Positions 25,101 through 37,136 of a DNA stretch of 64,000 nt are shown one piece after another. The stretch is from NCBI GenBank assembly GCA_009760855.2, contig WPIO01000001.1, positions 20,332,001-20,396,000 of the forward strand, written 5' to 3'. Below the pieces are notes generated by a model, which was not told the origin of the DNA, ran no database searches, and saw nothing but the letters and a program-made list of their open reading frames with translations. Both the position numbers and the translations under genes were made by a program. The DNA is from Cristatella mucedo. Taxonomy: Eukaryota; Bryozoa; Phylactolaemata; Cristatellidae. The stretch's first letter is position 1. Each line of letters opens with the position of its first letter.

Positions 25101-25460
25101 AGATGCTTAAGGGTGCATGCATGTAGCAGAGGTAAAGCAAGAGTAAACAACCACCACTACTGCACAGGTTGTCACTACATCGGCAAAAACTATTGGCACT
25201 ATTGCAATCGTTTTGCTATTTAGAACCCTTTATGTTAGTCCGTGTTACTCTGTGTGGCTCATTTGGATACGTTCAGCTTTAATTCTCTTGCAGTCATGTC
25301 CAAGAGAGCGGCCGTGGAAGAAAATAATGCAGCTGCTGGGCGATATGGTGTCATTGCCTTCCGGATGTCGGTAGCTACCATGTTAGTTGGCATGGTCTGT
25401 TGGATCGCACTGGTTGCTTTGATCAATGGGTGGCGCTTCATTGCCCATCGTATCCACTAA
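15210..25460 (+). CDS. CD225/dispanin-domain membrane protein, 3 exons, 364 aa
   Basis: Exons 15210-15877, 19167-19426 and 25294-25460 join in phase (phase 2, then phase 1; GT-AG). Residues 1-222 are low-complexity, rich in Ser, Arg, Pro and Ala, with recurring SRDxL/SRExL motifs. Residues about 284-364 form the CD225 domain: a first hydrophobic helix with NFLALAVVSFFFCPPLGIVA, a short polar loop ending near NNAAAGRYG, then a second helix MSVATMLVGMVCWIALVALI and a basic tail ending RIH. Known CD225 proteins (IFITM, PRRT, SynDIG, TRARG1) are small two-helix proteins that act in vesicle fusion and trafficking; the helix-adjacent Cys is a palmitoylation site in IFITMs. I cannot name the orthologue. 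The ATG at 15210 has G at +4, and an upstream AG in CTGCAG could be a 5' acceptor. Confidence 0.88.
15878..17204. other. CD225 gene intron 1, first part
   Basis: No exon or repeat recognised apart from a G run at about 15979-15988. Confidence 0.4.
17205..17945. mobile_element. Three SINE-II copies in CD225 intron 1
   Basis: Positions 17205-17335 are plus strand (CGTGGGTTCGAGTTC, GCAAGCGGTGCTGATAGCC). Positions 17528-17665 are minus strand (GCAGGACTCGAACCTACGAC). Positions 17818-17945 are a more diverged minus-strand copy (GATTCAAACTCATGACCG). Confidence 0.7.
18955..19113. repeat. GA-rich stretch, (CAG)5 and (CTG)27 trinucleotide repeat
   Basis: A GAGA-rich stretch leads into five AGC units (about 19007-19021), a short spacer TCCTCC, then about 27 uninterrupted CTG units (19031-19113). 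The CAG and CTG runs are complementary on one strand and could fold back. The block lies in intron 1, 54 bases before the exon 2 acceptor. Confidence 0.97.
19167..19426 (+). CDS. CD225 protein exon 2 (first transmembrane helix)
   Basis: Acceptor CGACTCATTTCAG; donor TACGCAG before GTGAGG. It encodes a Tyr/Arg-rich linker (FPNYSAQRYSRPK, TRTYMYVGRPW) and then the first CD225 helix with FFFCPPLGIVALVYA. Translation of the upstream CTG tract in the same open frame is not required by the splice model. Confidence 0.9.
19427..19921. other. CD225 gene intron 2, first part
   Basis: Pyrimidine-rich (CCTCTGCC units) with no recognised feature. The open frame running on from exon 2 is read-through past the donor. 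Confidence 0.5.
19922..20060 (+). mobile_element. SINE-I copy
   Basis: Complete head GGTTTGGTCCAGCAGTTATG, box B GGGCTCGAGCCC and 3' end GGGGCGCTATACAAATAAAT. Confidence 0.9.
20440..21165 (-). mobile_element. LINE-B 3' portion
   Basis: Minus strand: SARLSV-type region, then LAPAYLSDLLP, FGDRAFSLYAPKAWNSLL, the CATGCTGCCACTAACCA untranslated block, the hairpin and a TTATTACCATTACTAC tail. Frameshifted and 5' truncated. Confidence 0.85.
21419..21530 (+). mobile_element. SINE-I copy, degraded
   Basis: It retains GTAAAGTGCCTGGACAGAGA and GTGGTGCTCTACAAAAGATA; the tRNA-like head is partly lost. Confidence 0.6.
21600..22045 (+). mobile_element. LINE-A 3' end
   Basis: CAGTTTCAGCCTCTTCGTGC through GACTGTGGAACTCACTTCC (WNSLP), GTTGCGTGAGATGAAGT and a GGAGATACATTACC end. 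The frame is broken. Confidence 0.85.
22448..22540 (-). mobile_element. SINE-II copy
   Basis: GGATTCGAACCCACAGCA (reverse box B), GCAGTTGGCAATAAAGGATC and a leading GATTTAACAGCCTC end. Confidence 0.7.
22990..23140. mobile_element. SINE tail and LINE-A 3' tip
   Basis: Positions 22990-23055 hold a minus-strand SINE-I-type tail (GTAGCACCCTAAGAGAGA). Positions 23062-23140 hold the last about 80 bases of a plus-strand LINE-A ending ACATTACATTGCAT. Confidence 0.65.
23508..23680 (+). mobile_element. SINE-II copy
   Basis: Near-complete: GATGGCTCACTAGGTAAGG, the CCTCGGCCCCGAGG hairpin, GGTTCGAATCCTG, GGTGGTGATAGCCGTCAAGG and GAGGCTGTTAAAT. Confidence 0.9.
23782..24055 (+). mobile_element. LINE-A 3' end
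   Basis: CAACGACAACTACTCTCC through GTTGCGTGAGACGAAGTC, CACCCACACGGTCTTT and a TACATTACATTACA tail. Confidence 0.85.
24056..25293. other. CD225 gene intron 2, last part
   Basis: No repeat or exon recognised. It ends in a good branch/acceptor stretch, CTTTAATTCTCTTGCAG. Confidence 0.5.
25294..25460 (+). CDS. CD225 protein exon 3 (second transmembrane helix, stop)
   Basis: It starts TCATGTCC after TTCTCTTGCAG and ends at TAA (25458-25460). It encodes MSKRAAVEENNAAAGRYG and the second hydrophobic helix. The polar loop between helices with an A/G-rich end is the normal CD225 arrangement (loop, then xxGDxxxAxxxS-like segment, then helix 2). Confidence 0.9.
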
Positions 25461-26600
25461 TCATGTATAGGTTGTTTGCACATTTATTTGTGTTGTCTTC
25501 GGCAATTTACATAGGAACATTTTGTCAGTTTTTGAAAAGTCATTCCAGGTCCTGGTTGTGTCCAGTACTTTAGCCAGGATCAGTGTATGTCGACATATGC
25601 TCAGGTTATCTAAGTGCCGAGCTGCTGCCTCTTTTCTGTTTCGATGCTTTTGACATTCCACACAATAATGTCACTTCCAATCATTCCAGCTTTCCATCTT
25701 TTGACGTCAGTTGTAAGCTGTGGCGACCTCATCCTGATTTTTTTGGTGTACTGATAAACTGCAATTGTTCTGAATCGTTCTTGAGCGTTGGGTATGGTGC
25801 TTCACTGTGCATTTGTATTTTTATATGAAAATACATCTCTGTTAATGTGTTCCAGGTTGTTGTCTACAATGCAATAATTTTGAGGAGATTTGTGAGGTTT
25901 CATATTTATTATTATTATTAGATGAAATCGACTATAAAATCAATACCTACCCGGGTAAGTTTTCCAGCATGTTTGTTCTATACTGAATTTGAGTGTAATT
26001 TATATGTTCTGCGTTGGGTTGTATTTATTAGTGTATGAACTAGTTTATACCTACTGAAATAAGGGTTCGAGCGGCAAAGAAGCTTGCTCGGAACACTATG
26101 TGTACAGAATATTGGCCCCCCTTTCAATTACGTTGGAGCCACGTGGAAAGGAATGTACATTAAGTCTCATCGTGGCTACGAACGTCTCTGTTTTCACTGC
26201 TCAAGTGCTTTTTCTTACAAACTGTAGCTTGTTTGGCCCCATAAAGCTAACACGATTAATTTTGAGTGGTCAGTCTCGTACCACTAACCTAATACGTGTA
26301 GATTTTCTATGGACAGAAGAGTCTAGCAAGGTATTAGTTGTGTGACTACTGGGAGAAATAGCTTTACTTGGATGTAGCTACTAGTAGAAACCACTTAACT
26401 CTACGGCTATTGCTTTTTACCTAATGCCAGTCAGCAGACAGATACCGTGGTGTGTGTGTGGCTGCTGTCATTATTCGGGTGAGGTTATTAGTTCGATGTC
26501 AATGTTTTTACGAAATATGACGAATGGACCCATTAAATACCCTACGCAAGTAATCGATTGTAAGATTCTGGAAGCTCAGCAAAGCTCGTACGATGTTTGC
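25461..26600. other. 3' UTR and intergenic DNA of CD225 gene
   Basis: AT-rich, with no open frame of interest. It probably contains the 3' untranslated region, but I cannot pick a polyadenylation site with confidence. Confidence 0.35.
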
Positions 26601-26604
26601 CCGA

Positions 26605-27070
26605 GGGGCCGTAGTCCTGGGGTAAATTGCTTGCTCTTCATGGCCCGGGTCGTGGGTTTGAGTCCTGCAGTGGCGATCCTTTGTTGCCCATTTCAAGAAG
26701 TAGTGTTAACCGGTAAAACTCCTGTCGCCAAATAGATGGGGGTATTTAATAGGCTAGATTTAACTTAATTTTAGTTTACTACCTCTGTCCTCTGGTTGGC
26801 AAACAGCTTGGACTTCCGTAGAGAATTTGGCTGGTTTTCAGCCCCAAGCATTTTGCGACTGACAGTGCTACAGCTTACCTGAGCTCAAGTGGTGGCTTGC
26901 AGATAACAGGGACATCTTTGCCAAGCTGGTTTGGTCCAGCGGTTAAGGTGCTGCCCCAACCAAGGTCTGACTTGAAGTCGTGGGCTCGAGCCCCGAGGCA
27001 TATGTGAAGTGCCTGAATAGTGATTAAGTTCTCTTAGAGCGCTATACAAATGAATTATATTTATTTATCT
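26605..27070 (+). mobile_element. SINE-II and SINE-I copies
   Basis: A diverged SINE-II lies at 26605-26765 (GGTCGTGGGTTTGAGTCCTG). A well-kept SINE-I lies at 26925-27070 (GGTTTGGTCCAGCGGTTAAG, GGGCTCGAGCCCCGAGG, GAGCGCTATACAAATGAATT). Confidence 0.8.
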
Positions 27071-27339
27071 TTCAGTACAGCAACGGTGATACTTCCCCTC
27101 GGTGCTTGGTCGTTTGGCTAACACAGGCCCATTAGTGTCCCGGGAGAACTTGTGTCAATCCAGACGCTTAAGCAAGCGAACACAAACTAAGGCAAGCATG
27201 AAGAGACCGGGCCGCCGATTACTAAGACCTATGGCTATTAATGTGCATTCAATCATGCACAGGTTCGAACGCAAAACATTTCGGAACAAAAAGACTCCTT
27301 AGGTGTTTCGAAGGGAAAGCTAACCAGAACGGATGCGCC

Positions 27340-27665
27340 TGTCGCTGAGACTTAATAATGCAAGGTAGTTGCAGGCTGTGACCGTAGCCGGAAGTGACTT
27401 CCAGATTTTCGGTGAATACCAGTTAAAGACACTATCACCAAGAGGTTTCAAGTTAAAGCAAGGGATGGCGAGATGACTAGATGTTGACGAGTGAGCGGTG
27501 CGAGGGCATAGTGGAGGAGCAAAGAGGTTGGGTAGGTAGTGAAGTTTCTCGGTTCCGATGATGGAGTGGCTCTCTACCCAGACATTGAGGGCGGATTGGA
27601 CTGCCTGTGCTGCTCCTTAATTGGTGAGCACCCAGCCAGCCTTCTCGGCGGTAAGTGAGTGACAT
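27340..27665 (-). mobile_element. Degenerate L2-like LINE fragment
   Basis: Minus-strand translation gives a W-x-S-P-K-I-W-K-S-L-P-like block, the C-terminal signature of both LINEs here, but the DNA matches neither A nor B closely. It is an older or third family. Confidence 0.45.
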
Positions 27666-30600
27666 TCGAAGACTGTGGCGCCGGTTGATTGATTTACTGT
27701 GGGGGTCGAGAAGTCATGGCAAGGCGACGGAGGAAGCCAGGGCAATGGGGCACGGACTGCTGGCCTGTGCACACCGCTGCGAGTTCGCTGCTTGAATTCC
27801 GTCTAAATGCGTGAGGTTTTTGCCGTGGAGACACTTGATGTTTTAGGTAGGCTGGTGCGAGCGTTCTACAGTAAATACTTCAACTTGTGATTTCTTGCTT
27901 TAAGTACTCATGTTTTACTTTTATCTGCCGAGCAACCAGCATGTCTAGTTGAGGAAATTAGCGTTTCCCGATAGGCTAAAATATAGTAGGCATCGCCATA
28001 GCTTACCTTGTGGCTTTCTAAAAATACCACAGTACCACTGTAACTCATGCAGAACCGACGACTCACCGATCTGGCTTAGAGACGTATTAGCTTTCACATG
28101 TATCGCTTGTCCACATTACGATTAGTCTCACTTCCTCCCGAAGTTCAACGGGCAGCCTATAGCTGTTATCGATGTCTCTCAACTGCCTCATAATTATAAT
28201 TTAAATACGCGTTCGAGTTTTCTCGTCCTAACTAGCTGACGGTTGCCACACGTACCCGAGCTACCTCTCCACGCCATGTACATGTCGTGTGTGCCAGAGA
28301 TGCACTGGGTCTGTCAATCCCGTGGCCTCAGCCTCGCTGGTGCCCTACAAGCTCTGCCTGCCGCACACAATAATCTAGCAAGCGTGCACGAACAGCCGAT
28401 GGACCAGGTACGCGGCGTCGTCTCGATGGACTAGGCATGCGGAGTCTTTGCGGCTCTCATTGGCGTCGATGCGTCCTGCCTGGGGCCTTATTTCATATCC
28501 CTACCCAGAGCCATGCCAATCTAGACACCAGCAGACGAGAGGCTAGCACACTGCTCAGACTAAGTTGCACTTAGCTGTTTATCGCCGGAGGCTTCGACAT
28601 CTTCGAAGTCTATGGGTCATTACACGGTGACGGCGGCCCCTCGATGTGGAGCCACCGACATGCAGTAGGGCAGAGTGCTTCCGTTCCTCTCTTGCGACCT
28701 GTGAGCTGTGAGAGAATCGTCCTAATCTGGCTCCGCGTATACCCGAGCATTCCCGCGCCCTCCCCAGATAGGCTCATAGGCTCATGGCAATCTACTGTAA
28801 CTCTTGTCTCAGCGACGATGACCACAATTTGATACGATGTTTTTAAATAATCATTGAAGGATTAGCTCCACTTAGGCGCTAGGTGAGCGAGAAGCTCATC
28901 CTCCATGCTGGTGCAGCGAGGCTGGTGGTGGGTAGAGCACACCACACTGGCTGATTGCTCCTCCCACCGCGATCTGGCGACCGATTCCAGTAACGCCACC
29001 TATCGGGATTCCCTTGTCAGGCTTAGTTGTCATTGATCTGTTATTTCTAAGCGAATCGCTTGCCGCACTAACCTCACATACTTCACGGTTTGGCGCCAGT
29101 TCCGGGATAGGCTGTCTGTATAGCATGCTGTTCAACCATTCCGTTAGCTCATGTTCTACCACAGCATCGGACCCAGCCGAGCGGCATTCGTGCAATCGTG
29201 ATTTATTCATGTGAATTATTCTTTTGCAAAGCGAAAGCAGTGTAACCGAGTTCCTGGGGTCAAAGGCTATTTCCCGCCAAACCCCGCCATACTCCGGCCA
29301 CGCTGCCGCTCGCCATGCTGCCGAGCTAGGGTAAGACGAGCGGCCGTCAGGTTAAACATCTTTATAATAACGCATGCGCCAACAACAACGGGGGAACTAA
29401 ACAAGTCTACAGGGAGGGTCCTATATACAGTACACTACGGGGGCGCAAGACGACGCAGCAAGAGCGAACAAACGTGTTAGTTGGGGTCAGTCGGCTTCTG
29501 CAGTCCTGTCGTTGTACCGACTCCGAATCCAACAGTACGAGCGTACGCCGTCCAAAACCCGGCTGGCTGAGTAACTGCTTGGCTAGTCCGAGTCGACAAC
29601 TACCACAGTCGTAAGCTTCCACCGAAAGACGCCAACACACGGGGGGGGGGGTCACGAACACACTACACGGGGGAACGCGGTATAAACAAGTCAACAACGA
29701 GCGAGCTATCCAGCTCCGCTCGGGCCTTGGGTACTCGTTCCCTTGCGTGCGTGGCAGCATCGCCGGAGCACGCCTGCACGAATCCAGGTGCATAACTCGG
29801 CGAGACCGGGAGCCTCCAACACCACGACTTACTTGGCCAACTTCCCGTACCCAAGAGCCCCGTTAACCTCACGTCACCGCATACATCCGGCCATGCCGTA
29901 GGGTCCGACACCGGCCTAGCCGGTGACCCTAACCCTCACTAAAGCCGTCCGGTCCCAGCCAACCGAACCCAGCCTGGGTACAGCAGTACTCCTCGTGCGA
30001 CTCAGAACCTGAGCCGAATCACTGAATTGACTCAACCATCAGCCAGTATGTTCCCGTCATTGGCTGCTGTGTAACACTGTTGTTGGCTCGCTAATCGACT
30101 GAACGCTCTTGCCTGGTGCCGAGTATCTTGATTACGTGGCGGTTTGCAATCAGTAGTTTTCCATTACAAGTATGCACCCCGGCGACGCTCGGTTGGCTGG
30201 GACGGCTGTAATGTGATAAGTGTCGCCAGCTGTGTCAGGGCCTGACCTGGAGCCACACAGAGCCGTTAAAGTACTTCTGCAGCCGTCCGCTGCTTTTAAA
30301 TAGACTTGCCTGCATTATGGATATATACTTGATATGCTAAGATATAAGAGGTCGTCGTTGCTGCAGTGTTTCTGATACTGTCAGCATACCCGCGAGCATT
30401 GGTGCAGCACGTACGAGTAACTAGCCGTGCTACAAGGTTCAGGCGCCGCCGGTATTCGTAGCTCGTCGTCTGAGATTAGCACCGTTACGAGCGCCGTGTT
30501 TGCGACCTAGTCCTGACCGGACATGGAAGCCCGCACACCACGTTTGTAACAAGGTAGACGGGCAAGTATACATTCTGTCCGGAGGATGACCTTTACCCCT

Positions 30601-31319
30601 AATGACGTAAACAGTGTGCCACGAGGTGGCGCCACCTGTGGAGCCATCGCAACCACCACCACCACCACCACCACCGCCCGGGTGTCAGGCAGCTTGGTGG
30701 CATCCGGTTAGGCTGTGCCGATAAGCGGTTTGCAAAGATTGCTGTGGGAAAGGGTTTCCCGCTACCGACGAAGGTTGGAAATTGCCCACGGTTCGACGCA
30801 CGAAATTGCCTTTGGATTCAGACTCTTCGATCCGGTTAAGAAATCAAAGAGCTCGGGGAATCCCCTGTAAGTAGCGTGCCCCGGCCCGCCTCCCACCATC
30901 AGCAGTGGCTGCACGGCCTTGGCTCTTAGCTACGTACTCCAAACTTGTGATAACGTTGAATAGATTACAGTCCTGCTGCGACGATTGTATCGATTTCATT
31001 GAAATCGGCACGGGAGATCAAAGGAAGCGAGCAGGTGCTGACTTCAATTAGCGTTTTGGTACGCCTGTGCCTGGGGGTGAAGCCAAACCAGCTGGTCTCG
31101 ATACTCGCGCTTGTGCATAGGCAAACCACGCACGACCGCCGATTGGGGACCAATTGGCTGCTGTTTATTTGGAGCCTATTCGTGAGTTTTTCTTGCGCAT
31201 CTCTCTTCGTCTCTCTGAATTATACATATATTTAGTGCTTGGACCGTTCGATCCGCACAAGCTTATACGTCGCGTGTCGGATTAAATCCTAGCATCGGCT
31301 AACTACAGTGTTTATGGAT
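27666..31319. other. Unassigned, partly GC/CpG-rich block
   Basis: No gene could be supported. From about 28430 the DNA is clearly richer in G+C and CpG than its neighbours. It holds a C/G run (29641-29650), an (ACC)n run (about 30650-30676), a CTCF-like CCACGAGGTGGCG at about 30618-30630 and a stop-free stretch from about 30717 to a GTAAGT donor-like site at 30868. It could be an unrecognised gene's 5' region or an old LTR element. Confidence 0.4.
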
Positions 31320-32065
31320 ATGCTAGTAATAGTAGTAATAACACTAAATTTGTATGGCGCCCATGGAGAACTTAATCTCTTTCTAGGCACTTTGCATGTG
31401 CTGTAAACAAAGCGGGGCAGTATGTTTAGTGGTAACGTTCGATGTGGTTAAGGACAACACGCACAGTGTCTTTACGCCAAAGCACACAGACAAATTCACA
31501 AAGATTCTGAAGAGGCTTTGAAGAACAGGTAGGTTTTTAGCTTCTCTTTAATGTCATCAAGTCAGGGAAAGTCGTGAAGTCAGTCGCGAGTGAGTTCTAG
31601 GCTTTGAGAGGATGGGAATTAAAGGCTCGGTCTGCAAGGATTTAAGATTGCATAGAAGCACAGCTAAGCGACTCGAGTAAGAAAGGCGGTTGGTATGCAC
31701 CCGAGAGAGATTTGGAAGTAGATCGGATTGGTATGCTGGAGACAAGAATAAAGGAACCTACAAGTGATTGATCAGAACCTCGGTGTCGATGGGCTGCTTG
31801 TTGGGAACCATTGCAGTTTGGTGAGAAGTGATGTAATGTGGCAATTGCGACGCTCACGACCGACAAGCCTAGCTGCTGAGTTTTTCACCTAATGTGAGCA
31901 CATCATTACACAAGACATAACGATGGCGAGTAGTGAGTTATGGAAGTCGAGACGGGATGTCACGAATGCATGGACCGAGTGAGCTGAAAGTAGGCAGACT
32001 TGACTGCAGAGCTAGTGTGGTCATCAAGTGAATGGTCATTTTGAAACAGGTCATAGGCTCTGAAT
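31320..32065 (-). mobile_element. LINE-B 3' portion
   Basis: Minus strand: the region around DHISS-x-VKSAYFQ, then later WNSLP-like sequence, the untranslated end with the AGAAAGAGATTAAGTTCTC hairpin and a TTATTACTACTATTAC tail. Heavily frameshifted. Confidence 0.8.
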
Positions 32066-32109
32066 TGGCACAGATAGCAGGGTGCCTATTGCATGGGTGC
32101 TCACAGGTA

Positions 32110-32300
32110 ATAATTCGGTAAGCCGTGATGGCACACTAGGTAAGGTGGTAGCTTTTCACTACCGAGGTCCCGAGGTAGTAGGTTCGAATCCTGCAGTGAG
32201 TGATCCTTTATCGCCACTGCAAGCGGTGGCGATAGCCGCAAAGGCTCTTCTGTGGCTATACAAAGGAGGCTGTTAAATCAGCTAGTATTTATTTATTTAT
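32110..32300 (+). mobile_element. SINE-II copy
   Basis: GCCGTGATGGCACACTAGG head, stem ACTACC/GGTAGT, GGTTCGAATCCTGCAG, GCAAGCGGTGGCGATAGCC and TTAAATCAGCTAG with a TATTTATTTATTT tail. Confidence 0.9.
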
Positions 32301-32308
32301 CTGTAGAT

Positions 32309-32420
32309 TGGCTCTTGGAGTCCTTTATACTGAATAACAGATAGTAAATCTTGTATTCTAGGTTGGCTCCCGGAGTCCTTTATGCTGGATAACAGTTATT
32401 AAATATTGTATACTACAGTG
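32309..32420. repeat. 55-base tandem duplication
   Basis: Two imperfect copies beginning GGCTCTTGGAGTCCTTTATA (32310) and GGCTCCCGGAGTCCTTTATG (32365) lie head to tail. Confidence 0.8.
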
Positions 32421-34070
32421 TCTGTTGAAAAAGCCAAATACGGAATTGATTAACATTTTTGATAGAGGATATGCCACTTTGGATTTTGCTGCTGACATGG
32501 CTATACGGACATGCTGCATGCTGCTGAAATCTGTGTTTATTGCTGTCGTATTATTGTAACTAAGTATAACCAAAAGTGTACATCGATGAACATTTAATCC
32601 TCTATGCTTTGCACAGGCTATGATGAAAGTTGATTGGTGGGGTCTCTAATTGTGTGGACTAGATTGTTCACATGGTAGGTGTTATCCAGTATCGACACTG
32701 CAGATTACAAATTTTTCCGGGGAAACTATTTTCTGCTTAACATGCGAATGACTTTAAGGTAGCATTTTTGCTGTTAATGCTATAGATATTGCCACCTTCT
32801 CTAGTGGGTCTTCGTAAAAGTTCTGACTCAAGAATAGCTGACTAAATTATCCACAAAGCAGAATGATAGATCCTAAGCCCTGAGCATTTTAGAAAATACT
32901 TTTACGAAAAGGAAACCGAGCATCTTTACTTTTCTTTTTTAGCCTTTGAAGTTGTGGGTGGACAAGCTAAATCCTTACACTGAGACTGCATGGCTAGCTG
33001 CGTTATAGCTCTTTATAAAGGGTAATCAACTAAGATCTGCCGTGTTCATGCATGGTATGCCATTTTCTGCAGTGTCCCTATAAAAAAAGCGCCAGCATTT
33101 GCCTGACTTGATCGGATCGAGAATATTGTTTATAAAAATCCCCTCAGATATGAAGTATGTTTAATTACCAATGGGTTTCTTCAGCAAACTAGTGGCCAAT
33201 GGCAACGAGTCTTTACAGAAAAAGCTGAAAGATTAGGATAAGCTGATATTGACAAGCCCACAATCTTGCTCTTTATAGTACAGTTTGTCGTGCTTTTAGG
33301 TGTTTTATGTTTGATTATATACTTATTATTTTGGCCGTACACGTTAAAGTTTGTATCTCGTGTGGAACCGGTTGCCTCCATTAAATCATAGTCAAATTAA
33401 CTTGCCTTGGTAACCAATCCTACAGCACAGACACACGATGAGAGAAATACTATTTTGAGGTTCCTGACCTGAACAACTAGTGGTTTGGGTCCTAAATATC
33501 CGTGAGGCCTATCATGTTTTTGGTATTGCTAGGAACAACTTTGGTGACTTCTGATAATCTAAAATTGAGTAGTTAAACGTGCCGGCTCAATGACGTAAAA
33601 CCTATGTTGCCCATCGGGTTAAGCATGCTATTAGTATAAAGGCTGTCAGAAGATCAAGCTATAGCTCTTAGAGATCATATCCTTGACCTTATCGGTCAGA
33701 TGTATGATAGTAGGTCTGAGGCACTTAAGGCCTTGATGTGTGGATAATTGGCCCAGCGTCACGTGTTTCTTTGCTCCTTACCGATTTTAGTTTGATTCTC
33801 AAGCATGTGCGTCTATACTTACAAAACGTTAGTGTTCATATTTATTTGCTCAGCCATTCTCAAAGCCAGCATCTAATAAGGATTTTTGTTTATTTAAATT
33901 GCAAACCTAAGACGGACGCCAGTTGCTTGTCATAGAACATGAATGCCGGATTTTGCATCAAATTATGAGTCAGATTGAAGTAGGCAAATTAAAATTTGTA
34001 TTACAGAGCTGACTAATATTTTGGCAGGCTTACTCTTTTAACTTGCCGGTGGAAACTACGTGCCATCATA
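32421..34070. other. Unassigned AT-rich DNA
   Basis: No gene, RNA or repeat family recognised on either strand. Confidence 0.4.
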
Positions 34071-34074
34071 TTTG

Positions 34075-34230
34075 CCCTGGTTTGGCCTACTGGTTGAGGT
34101 GCTCACCTTTAACGACAGAGATAAAGGTATTTATTTACTTACCGAGGTTGCGGGTTCGAGTCATGCAGCATATGTGAAGCGCCTTGATAGAGATTAAGTT
34201 CTCTTAGGGTGCTATACAATTAAATTTTTG
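34075..34230 (+). mobile_element. SINE-I copy
   Basis: TGGTTTGGCCTACTGGTTGAG head, GGGTTCGAGTCATGC box B, GTTCTCTTAGGGTGCTATAC end. An internal TTATTTACTTAC insertion splits the head. Confidence 0.8.
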
Positions 34231-34233
34231 TAT

Positions 34234-35250
<1,017 letters not shown>

Positions 35251-35520
35251 TAAAGAGGATACTGTAACATAAGGAAGTTGGAACACTTCGGCTTTGGTCT
35301 TATCACTATATCTAGTTACATTCAAAAAGATAGAGCACACTACCTGTCAAACATACGAAGTTAATGGATTTGTACTACACCAAGCATCTGGGAGTGGGTT
35401 TGCATCTGGATGCCGGCCAACAGAGACGAGACAAGTGCAGTTATTGCTTGTCCTTAATTTTTTCCAACACTTTATTGACATCCATTAGAAGCCTTACATG
35501 ATTTATGCTCTTAATTCCCC

Positions 35521-35835
35521 CCCCCCCCCCCGATCTTAGACGGTGCAACTCACTGCCACAATTCTTTCGCAATAACACATGTTCTGCTTCCGACTGTGGC
35601 ACATCCATTCTAGCCGTCCTGAACTGCTACTTCTATGGTAATTACTTCCTAATCCCTGTTGACTGAGCTATGCTTCTCACTTTCTCTTTGTTGCGTGAGA
35701 TGGAGTATGTGAGCTGCCCGTTGCGTATCGAAAGCCGCTGAGGCTTTGAGTGCACTATAGAAAACTCTTCATCTTAACATGCACTCAGTCTTTGTGGTTT
35801 TGTGCATTTACAGACGAAGATACATTTCACAATAT
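35521..35835 (+). mobile_element. LINE-A 3' end
   Basis: A run of C (35517-35531) leads into AGACGGTGCAACTCACTGCC (WNSLP region), GTTGCGTGAGATGGAGTATG and a GACGAAGATACATTT end. Decayed. Confidence 0.75.
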
Positions 35836-36329
35836 TCGAGTAAGATTTGCCTTAGTCCTCTTTCATCAGGCTCCACGGTGGACCTTAGCAGCAGCTGTGC
35901 TACTGCCCCTAAACCCCGGTCCGCGGGTCTTCATTTAGCTACCAGGGCAGTGGGACACTCGGAGGCTCTGGGAATTTTGGTTTCAGGCAGCCAGACGTGG
36001 GTTGCTGGTGGCAGACTTTGCTGATGTGAGCAGCTGAGTAAAACACCTTGAAATAAGAGATTTATGTGCACTTGAAAATCGACTCAGCTGTCAAAGGCTA
36101 GAGGATCAAGATACCAAACCGGGTTGCACGCTTGCTCAGAACATTGCAGGTGTAAGCTTGAGTTGAGTCTTGGAGCTTGCTTCCGGATAAGCACCTTGTT
36201 TACGAGTGTCTGCTAGCTAGATTGCATAAGACCCGTGACTACTCCTGCACTTTAGATGTGAAGCTGATAGGACTGGATCTCTCGTTGAAAGTTAATTGCA
36301 GGCTTGGACCCTGCGATGAACTAATTGAG

Positions 36330-37120
36330 CATGTGCAACTGCGATTTGTTGTACTCTTTCTCAACCGACTCAGATGGCAAACACGTGATTTGTATTCACA
36401 CATTTCTGTATCCTTTCGCCAAGCACAATCTAGGGTTTCATTATTATTTGCAAATTACACACAGCTGTACCTATGCTTTGATTCCACCCTGCCGCATAGC
36501 GTGTAGAACTCTTCTCGATTTCATTGCTGCATATATTACTGACATTTGTGCTCGGATAGCACCAAACTTTCTCAAATTGAATGGAGAGACAACCTACTTA
36601 CTAGTTATGGGCAAATCTAGTGTCTCTCAGAAATTGGAAATCTAACCCTAAGAATGGGCTCGCACATCACGAGCACATCTCCTGTAGCATTGGCATGCAA
36701 TCTGGCTCTCCTGTTCTAAAGTGACCATTCACTTGTTGACCACGTCAGCTCGAGAGTCGAGTCTGCCTACTTTTAACTAAGCACCTTTGTAAACATTAGT
36801 GGTTGCTTCGACAGGGATATCATACCCAAGATGGTTCAATAATACTGTCTCAGCTTCTGTAACTTACTATTTGCTGGTCTTCCGATCTGTGCAATAAAGT
36901 GTCTGCATTTGGGGAAGGTTTCTATGTTAGGCTTGTCTGTCATGATTGTCACAATTGCCATATTATACCACTGCTTACCACTCAACGCCTGCACCCCATC
37001 AAGCAGCAGGTCGATTTCAAGGTTTTGTCAATCACTTTGGTCATACAAACTGGTTTTCTAACTCAAATCGTTTAGCTGTGCCTCTACAAATAATATTAGT
37101 AATAATAACAATCATAGCTC
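36330..37120 (+). mobile_element. LINE-B reverse transcriptase remnant
   Basis: KHNLGFHYY followed by a ruined catalytic box, ITDICARIAPNFLKLNG, LLVMGKSSVSQKLE, and shreds of the C-terminal domain (TPAPHQAAGRFQGF region). Multiple frameshifts. Confidence 0.75.
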
Positions 37121-37136
37121 CTTTGTTTAAAACTCT

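Noticed and set aside
29930-29944. TAACCCTCACTAAAG, identical to 15 bases of the phage T3 promoter
   Set aside because: It lacks the rest of the promoter and there is no vector sequence around it; treated as chance.
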